A DNA stretch of 64,000 nucleotides from Desulfovibrio sp. DV (GTDB taxonomy: Bacteria > Desulfobacterota > Desulfovibrionia > Desulfovibrionales > Desulfovibrionaceae): positions 1-64,000 of the forward strand of contig NZ_MLBG01000006.1 in NCBI RefSeq assembly GCF_001936595.1, read 5' to 3'. Of the stretch, positions 27,754-36,880 are shown in pieces. The notes beneath the pieces were generated by a model that saw nothing but the letters and a program-made list of their open reading frames with translations, had not been told where the DNA came from and ran no database searches. The number at the start of each line of letters is the position of its first letter. The first letter of the stretch is position 1. A program made the position numbers and the translations under genes.

Positions 27754-29470
27754 ATGGCCGACCCCGACATCCGAAGACGGCTCAACCAACGCCTGAAGCA
27801 GGCGCTGTTGCAGCGCGGGCTGCCCCAGGGCGTCCTTGACGCGGACACGCCCGAGGGGACGCTGGTGAGCGACCAGGTGCTGTCTGCTGGCCGGCTCGCG
27901 CCCCAGGCGGTCAACGACGTCCTTGGCGAGGTCTTCGGCGTCGAGGCCATCGACCCGTCCCTGGTGGCGGTTGATCCCGAATTCGCCCGGGCGGCCCGGA
28001 CCCTGTTTCCCCGCGACGCGGCCGTGGCCTTTGCCGCCGTGCCCTTGCGTTTCGAGCGCGGGCAGGCCCATGTGGTCATGGCCATCCCTGACGATGCCGC
28101 GAGCCTGGCCGGCGTCGAGCACCTGCTCGGCGCCCGGGTCAGGCCCTATGTCTGCCACGGCGCAGGGCTCGCCCGGGCCATCGACGCCCTGTACCGCGAC
28201 CCGCCGCTCCCCGGGGAAACGCCCGCGGCGGACATGGAGGAGCAGGCAGGGCGCGCGGCCAAGGCCGTGGCCCGCATCGCGGCCGACCATGTCCGCCCGC
28301 GCGATCCGGCCGAGGACCCGGAGGTGGTGGCGCTTGTGCGCGCCGTCATGGATACGCTGGCCGCCACTGCGGCCTCGGACATCCACCTGGAGCCTGGCGC
28401 GGGTGTCTGGCGCATCCGGGCCAGGCGCGACGGGATGCTCCAGGACGCCCTGCGTCTGCCCCCGCTGCTCGGCGCGGCCCTGGCCAGACGGCTCATGCTG
28501 CTTTCGGGCCTGGCCCCGGACGAGGCCGGCCTGCCCCAGGACGGGGCCATGCGATTTCACCCTGGCCGCGGCCCGCCCCATGGACATGCGCGTTTCGTCC
28601 CTGCCGGCCCTTTACGGCCAGAAAATCGTGCTGCGGCTGCTCGACAAGGGCAAAAAGAGCCTGGGTCTGGCGGACCTGGACCTGGGCGCGGCCGAGGAGC
28701 GCCTGATTTGCGCCGCTCTGGATGCGCCAAACGGCCTGTTGCTCGTCACAGGTCCCACCGGATCGGGCAAGACCACGAGCCTGTATGCCTTTCTTGACCG
28801 GCTCAACCGGCCAGAAGTCAACATCCTCACGGCCGAGGACCCTGTCGAATACAGGCTCGACGGGACGACCCAGGTCCCGTGCGATTCCGAAGAGGGCATG
28901 ACCTTTGCCAAGGCCATGCGCGCCTTTTTGCGCCAGGACCCGGACATCATCATGGTCGGCGAGATCCGCGACGCCGAAACCGCTGATTTCGCCATCAAGG
29001 CGGCCCTCACCGGCCATCTCGTCCTGTCCACCCTGCATACCAACGATGCCCCGGGCGCGGTCAGCCGGCTGCTCAACATGGGCGTGGCCCCACATCAACT
29101 CGTGGCCACGCGGATCACGGTCATGGCCCAGCGCCTGGTGCGCCGCCTGTGCCCGCAGTGCCGCCGGGAAGGGTCCGTGCCGCCGGTTTTCCCCGACAGC
29201 GACGCCCTGTCGGCGCACAGCGTCTTTTACGAAGCCGCCGGCTGCCCCGCCTGCCACGGCACCGGCTACAGCGGCCGCCTCGGTGTTTACGAAGTCTTCA
29301 CCATGACCGGCGATATGGAACGGATGATCCTGGCCGGCACGAGTGCCGCGCAACTGCGCCGCGCGGCCGAGGCTGCCGGCATGGGGAGCCTGCGCGCCTC
29401 GGCGCTCACCCGGCTGGTCCGGGGGCAGACCTCGGCGGCCGAAGTGCTGCGGGTCACCGTTGACGCGTAG
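27754..29470 (+). pseudogene. GspE/PilB-type secretion ATPase, frameshifted
   Basis: Two frames together make one GspE-family ATPase of about 570 residues. The first (ATG 27754 behind AAGGAGG) covers the MshEN/T2SSE N-terminal domain and SDIHLEPG motif as far as DGAMRF near 28554. Homology then continues one base further on, with frame open to 29470: RPMDMRVSSLPALYGQKI, Walker A GPTGSGKTTS, Asp box TAEDPVEY, Walker B DPDIIMVGEIRD, His box and the zinc tetracysteine site CPQC...CPAC. One extra T in TTT at 28555-28557 would explain it. An ATG at 28580 could start a separate C-terminal piece. A GspE-type motor next to a CpaF motor in one Tad locus is unusual; it may drive a second function such as retraction. 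Confidence 0.82.
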
Positions 29471-29483
29471 CGAGGAGGAGACA

Positions 29484-30368
29484 ATGGACAGTGTATTGCG
29501 GGATCTCGGACTGTTCCTTTTCCCCGTGGGCATGGGGAGCCTTGTCTGGTGGCTTTTGCCGCGCGCCGGGCACCAGGGGCAACTCCCGGAGCCCCTGCCC
29601 GACCGCATCGACGCCCTGCTTGGCGAAAGCGCCGGCCTGGCGGCCATGCTGCGTCCCGGCTACGCCTTTCTCGAACCCCTCGCCGCCCGCCTGACGCCGG
29701 CCAAGTACCTGGAGCGCCTCACCCGCCATCTGACCACGGCCGGCATCGACCGCATCCTTGCCCCACAAGCCTTCGTGTCCTTTCAGGCGGCCATGCTCGG
29801 CATCTTCTGCCTGCTCGGCCTGGCCCTTAAGGCCAACGCCTCCACGGTCATGCTTTTCGGGGTGTTGGGCCTTTTGTATCCCTATTGGTGGCTTTACGAC
29901 AAAAAGACCACGCGCCAAAAGACCATTACCCGCTCCATGCCGGACGTGGTGGACATGCTGGCCCTGTCCACGGCGGCCGGACTCGATTTCCAGGCCGGCA
30001 TCAAGCGTATCCGCGACCTCGCCTCGGGCCGGGATCCCTTTGTGGCGGAACTGGCCCTGGTCCACCACAACGTGACGCTTGGCATGTCCATGGAAGACGC
30101 GCTCACGCTCATGGCCGCCCGGGTGGACACCCCGGAAATGTATTCGTTTTCGTCCATCCTCGTTCAAGCCCAGAAAATGGGCTCCACCATCGCGGACATC
30201 CTCAAGGACCAGGCCGCGCGTATGCGCCAGGACCGGTTCCTGGCCGCCGAACGGGCCGGTGCCGTGGCCGCCCAGAAGCTCCTGTTGCCCATGGTGCTCT
30301 TTTTGTTCCCGATCATCTTCGGTGTGGTCTTCGGGCCTTTTGTTATGAAATTCCTCTACAACAGATAA
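29484..30368 (+). CDS. tadC: TadC-like inner-membrane platform protein
   Basis: 294 residues. An N-terminal TM helix, a pair of TM helices (about 95-135), a T2SSF domain (MPDVVDMLALSTAAGLDFQAGI ... QAQKMGSTIADILKDQA) and a C-terminal TM helix match TadC, the partner of TadB in the inner-membrane platform on which the ATPase acts. Start has GAGGAGGAG. It follows the frameshifted GspE gene by 13 bases rather than lying next to tadB, so the operon order has been rearranged by insertion of three genes. Confidence 0.88.
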   Translation: MDSVLRDLGLFLFPVGMGSLVWWLLPRAGHQGQLPEPLPDRIDALLGESAGLAAMLRPGYAFLEPLAARLTPAKYLERLTRHLTTAGIDRILAPQAFVSFQAAMLGIFCLLGLALKANASTVMLFGVLGLLYPYWWLYDKKTTRQKTITRSMPDVVDMLALSTAAGLDFQAGIKRIRDLASGRDPFVAELALVHHNVTLGMSMEDALTLMAARVDTPEMYSFSSILVQAQKMGSTIADILKDQAARMRQDRFLAAERAGAVAAQKLLLPMVLFLFPIIFGVVFGPFVMKFLYNR

Positions 30369-30398
30369 CCGGTTTCCTCGCAACACCGGCACGGGCAT

Positions 30399-31802
30399 AT
30401 GGAAATGATTGTTGCAGTGCGCATCGAACGCGACGGTGTGGTCCTTGATACCCTGACGCTTGGGGAGGGCGAGCATGGCATCGGCCGCGCTGTGGACAAC
30501 GCCGTGGTCCTTGACGACAAGGCCGTGTCCTCCTGCCACGCGCTGCTGCGCGTCCGCGAGGCCGAGGCGGAACTGCTCGACCAGGGGAGCCTCAACGGCA
30601 TTTTCGTGGAAGGCGAGAAAATCGGCAAGGTCGTCTTCAGCCGCGCCCTGGCCGCCGACTTCTGCGGCCTGCGCCTGGTGTTCACGCCCAAGGCCCCCCC
30701 GAAAAAACGCCCAACCCTCCCGTCCGGGCGGGGCTTGGGCACGCGGCCCGCAATCCTGCTGTCCACGGCCGCCCTGGCCCTTTGCGCCTTTCTGGCGGCC
30801 TGGCTCCCGGCCGAGCACGCCTTAAACGTCTGCATCAGGACCGAGGCCTTGCAGCGCGGGGCGCTCCTGGCCCGTTCCCTGGCCGAAGAAAACAGCGTGC
30901 CCTTGCAGGCCAAGCTTCTCGATCAGTTGCGCACCGCCTCCGTTGCAGCCGAGAACGGCGTGCGCCAGGCCATCGTGGCCGATCCGTACGGCAAGGTCCT
31001 GGCCCCACCTCGGGAGATGGGGAGGGTTCTGGATGATCCTGAGGTCAACAAGGCGGCCAGGGCGCAAGGCCTGAGCCTTTGGACCATGCCGGACGGCGAG
31101 GCCGTCCTGGCCTGCCCCATTCGCGACGGCGCAACCCTGCTCGGTCTGGCCCTGGTCTTCTTCAACCCCGATCAGGCGCTGTCTCCCCCAAGCCGGATAG
31201 GCGGCTTGCTTTTCGGGCTGCTCGTCGCGGCCATGGCGTGGGGGACTGCGGCCTGGGGCCTTTTGCGCTTGTCGCTTCGGCCCATCCGGATGGCGGCCGA
31301 GGACATCGGCGTCGCCCTCAAGTCCGGAACCACGGCCTTGACCATTGTCCCCGCCTCCCGGGAAGTCGCCGAACTCAAACACGCCGTGGAACGGGCGCTT
31401 CTCCTGATCCCCACCGGAATTTCCAGCCAGGCCGCGCCGCCGCAAGCCCCCCCAGCCGTCGCGGACGCCTCGGCATCGGATGCGCCCGGCTGCGGACAGC
31501 CGGCACCCCAAGCCTCCAGCGCCGCCGACGATGCGGCCTGGTGCCTGCTCAACCTGGCCAGTTGCCGGCTCATCGCCTGGAGCCCGTCTTTTGCGGTCCA
31601 TCTCCGTTCCCGGGATATGGTCCCGCCCGTGCATCTTTTGTCGGCCCTGGCCGATCCGGCCATGCTGGCCGCCGTGGCCGCAATCGTTGACGACCCGGCC
31701 GGGGATGCCGCGCGCCAAGTCGAAAACCAGCCGCTTGCAGCGCGCAAGGAACCGGGGCCCGAACCCTGCACCATTCGCGTACGCATTACGGAGGGCACAT
31801 GA
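30399..31802 (+). CDS. FHA-domain membrane sensor-like protein
   Basis: 467 residues. The N-terminal FHA domain (about 1-95) has the phosphothreonine-binding residues: GIGRAVDN, SSCH and SLNGIFV. Next come a TM helix (about 115-133), a periplasmic region of about 110 residues that looks like a dCACHE/PDC sensor (IVADPYGKVLAPP; LACPIRDGATLLGLALVFF), a second TM (about 268-288), a HAMP-like linker (LRPIRMAAEDIG) and a C-terminal cytoplasmic region with a PAS-like segment. It has no kinase or cyclase domain. It likely reports a periplasmic state to a phosphothreonine-dependent complex. Its stop overlaps the next start (ATGA). Confidence 0.8.
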   Translation: MEMIVAVRIERDGVVLDTLTLGEGEHGIGRAVDNAVVLDDKAVSSCHALLRVREAEAELLDQGSLNGIFVEGEKIGKVVFSRALAADFCGLRLVFTPKAPPKKRPTLPSGRGLGTRPAILLSTAALALCAFLAAWLPAEHALNVCIRTEALQRGALLARSLAEENSVPLQAKLLDQLRTASVAAENGVRQAIVADPYGKVLAPPREMGRVLDDPEVNKAARAQGLSLWTMPDGEAVLACPIRDGATLLGLALVFFNPDQALSPPSRIGGLLFGLLVAAMAWGTAAWGLLRLSLRPIRMAAEDIGVALKSGTTALTIVPASREVAELKHAVERALLLIPTGISSQAAPPQAPPAVADASASDAPGCGQPAPQASSAADDAAWCLLNLASCRLIAWSPSFAVHLRSRDMVPPVHLLSALADPAMLAAVAAIVDDPAGDAARQVENQPLAARKEPGPEPCTIRVRITEGT

Positions 31803-32761
31803 CGTCCAGCCAAGAGGATCGCACCATCATCCGCCCGCTGGTCGCCTTTCGTCTCACCGTGCGCGGCCCTTCGGGCCACGAGTTCCAGGCGCCGCTGGCC
31901 CCCGGCGTGCTGACCATCGGACGCGACGCAACCTGCGGCCTGCCCCTGGACCCTGCCGACGTCAGTGTCTCGCGCCGCCATGCCAGCCTCACCGTGGACG
32001 GAGAAACCATCACCGTCACGGACCTCGGCAGCACCAACGGCGTGTTCGTCAACGCGGTCAAGGTGGAACAGGCGGTGCTTGCGCCGGGCGATGCCGTGCG
32101 GCTTGGGCAAACGGTCCTGCTTCTCGAGTCCGCCGTGCCGTCGGCTCCGCTCCAGTCCACGGCGGGCGACGCGCCACCCAAGGGCCCGGGCCGTTCCCGC
32201 AGCCTGGGCAACCCGCCCAAGGCGCGCCTTTTCCTGACGGCGGCCGCCCTGGCGGCCCTGTTCCTTGTTGTGGGGCTGGTCCTTTTTCCCCGACCGGATA
32301 CGCCCGCCCCGGTTTCCCACGGCCCCGAGCAGGAAACAAAGGCTGCCGCAACCGAGGCCGGGCCTCAAAAGCCGGCGGCCCAGGCCCTCGCACCGCAGCC
32401 ATCAGACCAGCCGGCCGCTTCGGCCGAAGCGGTCGAAAATGCCAAGGACCTCACCCGGCAAGGGCTGTTTTTTTACAACAACAACAATATTGCCGCCGCC
32501 ATAGGCGAATGGGAAAAAGCCCTGGCCCTTGATCCGCAAAACACCCAGGCGGCAAAATGGCTGGCCAGGGCTGCAAGCGAGCGCGACCAGCTTTTGGACA
32601 AGTACTCCCGCGAAGGACTCACTGCCCTCAAATATGCCCGTTTTGGCGAGGCCAAGGATGCCTTTCGCCTTGTGACCGAATACTGCCGCGGCCAGTCTGC
32701 AGACCAACGCTGCCTGGACGCCGCCAAACAACTGGAGCAGTTGGAGGGAAAAGCCCCATGA
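31799..32761 (+). CDS. FHA-TM-TPR protein 1
   Basis: 320 residues. FHA domain at about 15-110 with the full set GRDATC, SVSRRHASL and GSTNGVFVN. A single TM helix (LFLTAAALAALFLVVGLVLF, about 142-161) is followed by a Pro/Ala linker and two TPR-like helical repeats (about 215-318: GLFFYNNNNIAAAIGEWEKALAL). Topology predicts a cytoplasmic FHA head and periplasmic TPRs. It would bind a Thr-phosphorylated partner inside and contact envelope components outside. Overlapping ATGA junctions on both sides show tight co-translation with the other FHA genes. Confidence 0.82.
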   Translation: MTSSQEDRTIIRPLVAFRLTVRGPSGHEFQAPLAPGVLTIGRDATCGLPLDPADVSVSRRHASLTVDGETITVTDLGSTNGVFVNAVKVEQAVLAPGDAVRLGQTVLLLESAVPSAPLQSTAGDAPPKGPGRSRSLGNPPKARLFLTAAALAALFLVVGLVLFPRPDTPAPVSHGPEQETKAAATEAGPQKPAAQALAPQPSDQPAASAEAVENAKDLTRQGLFFYNNNNIAAAIGEWEKALALDPQNTQAAKWLARAASERDQLLDKYSREGLTALKYARFGEAKDAFRLVTEYCRGQSADQRCLDAAKQLEQLEGKAP

Positions 32762-34239
32762 CGGACCTGACAGCCCCCCTTGACGAACGGGCAACCGGCC
32801 CAGGCCAGGCGGAGCGCACGGAGTTCCGCATCCGGCCGGCCTTCTCCGGCCAGGGCCAAAGCGCCGTTGAAGTCCTGTCCGGGCCGGGGCAAGGCATCAT
32901 CCACCGCTTCGATACCCACCTGCTTATCGGACGTGCGGCCCGGTGCGACCTGGTCATTGACGATGCCACGGTCTCCCGCGAGCATCTTCTCATCGACGGT
33001 CGCGGCGGCCGTTGGCTGGCCCTGAGCCGCAACCCGAAGAATCCGGCCCTGAAAAACGGCGTTCCCTTCCAAACCGCACCGGTCGGCACCGGGGATACCC
33101 TGACCCTCGGTCCCGCCCGCCTGCGCCTGGTCTTATCCAACCCCCAGGCCGGGTTGGCGCTGCCGCCCCGGGTGCGGCGTCTGCTTGGCGACAGGAAACT
33201 TCTGATCAGTGCGGGCATCGGGATTTTCATCCTGCTTGTGCTGCTGTTTTTCCTGTCCAAGCCGGCCAAGACCCCCCAGGAGGCCGTGGTTGCAGATGAT
33301 TGGGCCAGACAACGGGCCCAACAGGATACGGAATTCATGAACAAGGTTTCGACCCTGCTCATCCAGGCTCGCCGGCTCCAGGAAGAAGGCCGGGACGATC
33401 AGGCGCTGGCCCGTCTCGACGCCCTGCTCGCCATCGATGCCGGCAACGGGGAGGCCCAGCGGCTTAAGGCCGAACTTCAGACCGGCATGATGCAACGGAG
33501 TGCCGAGGACAAAAGCCGCCGCGATCAGGCGGCCCAGGCTCTGGAACGGGCCAAACCCCATATCCAACAAGCCGAGCGTCTCCTGGCCGCCGGCGATGGG
33601 GCAGGGGCGCGGGCCGCGGCCCAAGACGCCCTGGCTCAGGCCCCGGACGCGGCTCAAGTGCGGCAACTCATGGAAAAAATCGATGCCCGCGAAGCCTCGG
33701 ACCAGCGCCAGGCGCAGGAAAAGGCCCAGACTGCCACGGCCAAACGTCAGGAATTAAACGGCCTTTACGACGAAGCGGCAGCGGCTCTCGCCGACGATGC
33801 CCTCTACAAGGCTCTCCTGATCTACCGCCGCCTGGGCGATGCCGAGGCAGCAGAGCCCGCCCGCGCCGCCGCGCGCAAGAAGGCCGCCGAGATCCAGGAC
33901 GCGCTGGTCAAGCGAGTCATGCCCGACTTCACCGCCGGCCAGAAGCTCTACAACCAGAAAAAATACGCCGAAGCCTCTGCGCTCTGGGCCAAGGTGCTTG
34001 AAATCTACCCCGAGGCCAAGGAGACCAAGGCCCGGTTGGCCGAATTGACCCCCATGCTCGAGGCCGAAGCCAAGCGGCTCTACGAGGAAGGCCTGGTCTA
34101 TGAGGGCCTGGGCGACCGGCAAACGGCCAGAGCCCGTTGGAACGCGGTGCTGGAGACCATGCCGCTTAAGGACAACGCCTACTCGCGTCGGGCGGCCGAA
34201 AAGCTCGGCATGAGCCCGGACCGGAAAGGGCAGCCATGA
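32758..34239 (+). CDS. FHA-TM-TPR protein 2
   Basis: 493 residues. FHA domain at about 35-125 (LIGRAARC, TVSREHLLI, an Asn-rich loop and LKNGVPF). A TM helix at about 150-170 (ISAGIGIFILLVLLFFLS) precedes a long periplasmic region of helical TPR/coiled-coil repeats rich in Ala, Glu, Gln and Arg (residues about 180-490; two clear TPR units near YNQKKYAEASALWAKVL and YEGLGDRQTARARWNAVL). Start 32758 overlaps the preceding stop (ATGA), and its own stop overlaps the phosphatase start. Likely part of a phosphothreonine-controlled scaffold for the Tad machine. Confidence 0.82.
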   Translation: MTDLTAPLDERATGPGQAERTEFRIRPAFSGQGQSAVEVLSGPGQGIIHRFDTHLLIGRAARCDLVIDDATVSREHLLIDGRGGRWLALSRNPKNPALKNGVPFQTAPVGTGDTLTLGPARLRLVLSNPQAGLALPPRVRRLLGDRKLLISAGIGIFILLVLLFFLSKPAKTPQEAVVADDWARQRAQQDTEFMNKVSTLLIQARRLQEEGRDDQALARLDALLAIDAGNGEAQRLKAELQTGMMQRSAEDKSRRDQAAQALERAKPHIQQAERLLAAGDGAGARAAAQDALAQAPDAAQVRQLMEKIDAREASDQRQAQEKAQTATAKRQELNGLYDEAAAALADDALYKALLIYRRLGDAEAAEPARAAARKKAAEIQDALVKRVMPDFTAGQKLYNQKKYAEASALWAKVLEIYPEAKETKARLAELTPMLEAEAKRLYEEGLVYEGLGDRQTARARWNAVLETMPLKDNAYSRRAAEKLGMSPDRKGQP

Positions 34240-35036
34240 GGTTCGAGGCTGCGGGAGCAACGGATCGCGGAAGCGTGCGGGAGAACAACGAGGACGCCTT
34301 CTGGATCGATGTCGACCAGGGGCTTTTTCTCGTCGCCGACGGCATGGGCGGGTTGGCGGCCGGCGAAGTGGCCAGCCGCATGGCTGTTACGACCGTGGCC
34401 CGGTTTCTGACCGCGCCTTCCCCGTTTGACACCCGTGAATACGCTCCGCCCGGGACCCCGACCTGGCTTCCCGCTTCCCAGCGGTTTCGCCGGGCCATCA
34501 GCGAAGCCAACAAGGCCATGCTTGAGGCCTCCAAGACCCGTTTCGGCTCCTTCGGGGCCTCGGGCATGGGCAGCACCCTGGTTGGGCTGTACCGTTGCGA
34601 CGACGGCTTGATCATGGCCAATGTCGGCGACAGCCGAGCCTACCAGTATCGCGGCGGAAGCCTCAGGCAGGTAAGCGAGGACCATTCCCTGGTCATGGCC
34701 CAGGTCCGCCAGGGGCTTTTATCCCCGCAACAGGCCGCCCACAGTCCCGAACGGCATATCATCTACCGGGCCTTGGGCATGTCGTCCGAACCGCAGGCGG
34801 AGTTCGTCCCCATCGTCCTCGAACCCGGGGACCTGTATCTTCTTTGCTCGGACGGCCTTACGGACGCCGTCGACGACGCCGAGTTGGCGCGCATCCTGTC
34901 CCAGGCCGGCGCAGACGGGCCACAGCACGCGTGCAGGCAGCTCATCACAGCGGCCCTTGACAGGCAGGCCCAGGACAATGTGACCGTGGTCCTCGTTGGC
35001 ATAGCCCCCGACTGGATTTCTCCGTGCAAGGCATGA
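34236..35036 (+). CDS. PP2C-family Ser/Thr phosphatase (Stp1/PrpC/PppA-like)
   Basis: 266 residues, a single PP2C domain with all metal-binding motifs: TDRGSVRENNEDA, LVADGMGG, GMGSTLVGLY, NVGDSRAYQYR, LCSDGLTDAVDD and the final QDNVTVVLV. No TM segment, so cytoplasmic. It should dephosphorylate proteins phosphorylated by the kinase at the other end of the operon. The ATGA overlap with the last FHA gene ties it to that module. Kinase, FHA proteins and phosphatase in one operon mirror the PpkA-Fha-PppA set of type VI secretion. Confidence 0.93.
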   Translation: MRFEAAGATDRGSVRENNEDAFWIDVDQGLFLVADGMGGLAAGEVASRMAVTTVARFLTAPSPFDTREYAPPGTPTWLPASQRFRRAISEANKAMLEASKTRFGSFGASGMGSTLVGLYRCDDGLIMANVGDSRAYQYRGGSLRQVSEDHSLVMAQVRQGLLSPQQAAHSPERHIIYRALGMSSEPQAEFVPIVLEPGDLYLLCSDGLTDAVDDAELARILSQAGADGPQHACRQLITAALDRQAQDNVTVVLVGIAPDWISPCKA

Positions 35037-35125
35037 ACACATCCCACAGACTGTCCGCCCGGACCTCTCCCCCGCTTCCCGGCCGCCAGCCAGCCATGCC
35101 GCTCCAGGCGGCCGGCCCAAACAAA

Positions 35126-35160
35126 ACGGGCGTCCGCCCCCAAGGGGGACGAACGCCCGT
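35126..35160 (-). terminator. Hairpin terminator between the Tad operon and the small membrane gene
   Basis: Stem arms ACGGGCGT (35126-35133) and ACGCCCGT (35153-35160) with an inner CCCCC/GGGGG pair. On the minus strand it is followed by TTTTGTTT, so it best serves the small gene at 35184-35276; on the plus strand it may also stop the Tad operon. Confidence 0.7.
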
Positions 35161-35183
35161 GTACATGCCCAGCATCAACTGCC

Positions 35184-35276
35184 TCAGTGCCGCAGACTCA
35201 TCTTGTAGACGAGTGCGCCAAGCAGGGCCAGAAACACCAGTGTGCCAGCTATGGCACCGATATCCATCAGACTCAT
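35184..35276 (-). CDS. 30-residue single-TM membrane protein
   Basis: A complete small gene: GAGGAG ribosome site 6 bases before an ATG at 35276, 30 codons, a TGA stop, and a terminator right after. The peptide begins MSLMDIGAIAGTLVF and continues with a hydrophobic helix (LALLGALVYK) and a short basic end, so it should span the inner membrane once. Size and shape recall the accessory subunits of cytochrome oxidases or transport ATPases (such as CydX or KdpF), but no such partner is next to it and I do not recognise the family. The signals around it make chance unlikely. Confidence 0.6.
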   Translation of the reverse strand: MSLMDIGAIAGTLVFLALLGALVYKMSLRH

Positions 35277-36092
35277 GACCGACTCCTCGGGGGTGTCCCC
35301 AAGTCGCCGACGGGCGGCTGCCGTCGTCCGCCGGGTTTGCGTCCGGCGATCTCGTGGGCGTCCGGGCCCCGGGCGGGCGGTATCCGCGAGTCCGGGTCTC
35401 GACGATCAGGCCTTCGCCCCACCAAGGGACGGGTGTCCGGTCAATGTACGTAACACGAGGGGCGTTGGTTGATGCGTTGCCTTTTGCCAGGGCCGGCCGA
35501 TCTCCCCACACACCCGGGCCTTGCCGCCAGATCCGGATGCCCGCCTTCGGACGATCCGCAGCGCACGGCAGCCCTGCAACTTCGGGCTACGCCCGGCCAG
35601 GGGCAGTGACAAGTGTTATTTGGGAAATCAGTCACAATGGCACCTGATGGCCCGGGGAAGACTGTTAATTTTATACAATTATTGCAAAAATAAATTTTTA
35701 GCCGGCCAGGTGCCCGCCTTCCGGACGTAGGGCAGGAAATGGGGAAACACCGCGGCCAGGGGCCGCCCGTCCGTGGGCAGAGCGTCACCTCGCGGCCGTT
35801 CCAGTCGCGCATGGCAACACAGAGCGTGTTCGCCCCGGCCTTGGCCTCGCCGGTCAGGGCGGCCTTCTCCCGGAGACGGATTGAGCGGCAATCCTCCCCT
35901 TCTCGCCGTATCTCCCGAGGCATCCTCCGAGATTTTGGTGCGTTATCACCGGACCGAAAAAATGCCGCCACGCCGGATTCCGGCCCTTGTGGACGCCTGG
36001 ATAAAAGCGTTTTATGAATCTCTCGAGGCCCATCATTGTGGAGCATTTTTTCCCGGCCCCAGGACGAGAAGCGCCAGAGCGGGAGGTGTGAC
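35277..36092. other. Intergenic region, no gene seen
   Basis: About 815 bases with only shadow reading frames. It contains an AT-rich stretch at 35655-35700 in otherwise GC-rich DNA, a likely promoter region for one or both of the divergent flanking genes. No repeat array or RNA gene was recognised. Confidence 0.45.
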
Positions 36093-36854
36093 GTGCATAC
36101 GATCCGCGGTCTCTCTTCAAAATGGATCGAACAGGCGGCAAAGGCTTCCGGATTCGAGGCCGAATTGAGCCGCCGGGGCTTTCTCAAGCTCTCCGTCTGC
36201 GCGCTCTCCGGTTTGGCCATGCTGGGCCTGGGCGATGCCTTCGGCGAGAACGCCCCGCTGGTGATTTTGGACAACGCCACAGGATGCATTCTGGCCGATC
36301 CCACCCGCTGCGTGGGCTGCCAGCGTTGCGAACTGGCCTGTACGGAATTTAACGACGGCCGCGCCCAGCCGTCTCTGGCCCGTATCAAGATATCCCGGGC
36401 TCTCAATTTCGGCCTCGCCGGCCCCACGGGCGGCGTCGGCATGCACGGAGACTGGGGCGACGGGCTGGTGGTCCAGAGCGTGTGCCGCCAATGTCCGCAT
36501 CCCGTTCCCTGCGCCACGGCCTGTCCCCAAGACGCCATCATATCCGATCCGAAAACCGGGGCCCGCGTGGTCGACGCCGCCCTGTGCGTGGGCTGTCGCC
36601 TGTGCCAGCAGGCTTGCCCCTGGGGCATGCTCTCCTTCGACGAAAAAGCCGGGGTCGCCACGAAATGCTTCCTGTGCCACGGCAGTCCCAAATGTGTGGA
36701 AGCCTGTCCGGCTGCGGCCCTGCGGTATGTGCCCTGGCGGGACCTCACCCGTGACGGAAGCCCGAACCGGGCCACCCTGTCCGTGACTGCCCCGGAAAAG
36801 GCCAAGGCCTGCCTGGACTGCCATCTCCCCGCCGGCACGAAGTCCGCGAAATAG
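36093..36854 (+). CDS. Tat-signal 4Fe-4S ferredoxin-like subunit (AOR partner, YdhY/DmsB type)
   Basis: 253 residues from a GTG start at 36093 behind GGGAGGT. A twin-arginine motif SRRGFLKLSV after a 25-residue n-region and a hydrophobic stretch ending near GDAFGENA form a Tat signal. The body holds four 4Fe-4S cluster motifs typical of DmsB/NarH-like electron-transfer subunits: CVGCQRCELAC, CRQCPHPVPC...C, CVGCRLCQQAC and CFLCHGSPKCVEAC, plus a CLDC near the end. It should pass electrons between the oxidoreductase encoded next and a membrane or periplasmic partner. The gap to the AOR gene is 26 bases. Confidence 0.85.
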   Translation: MHTIRGLSSKWIEQAAKASGFEAELSRRGFLKLSVCALSGLAMLGLGDAFGENAPLVILDNATGCILADPTRCVGCQRCELACTEFNDGRAQPSLARIKISRALNFGLAGPTGGVGMHGDWGDGLVVQSVCRQCPHPVPCATACPQDAIISDPKTGARVVDAALCVGCRLCQQACPWGMLSFDEKAGVATKCFLCHGSPKCVEACPAAALRYVPWRDLTRDGSPNRATLSVTAPEKAKACLDCHLPAGTKSAK

Positions 36855-36880
36855 CCCTTCACCGGGGCAAGGAGTCTGTC

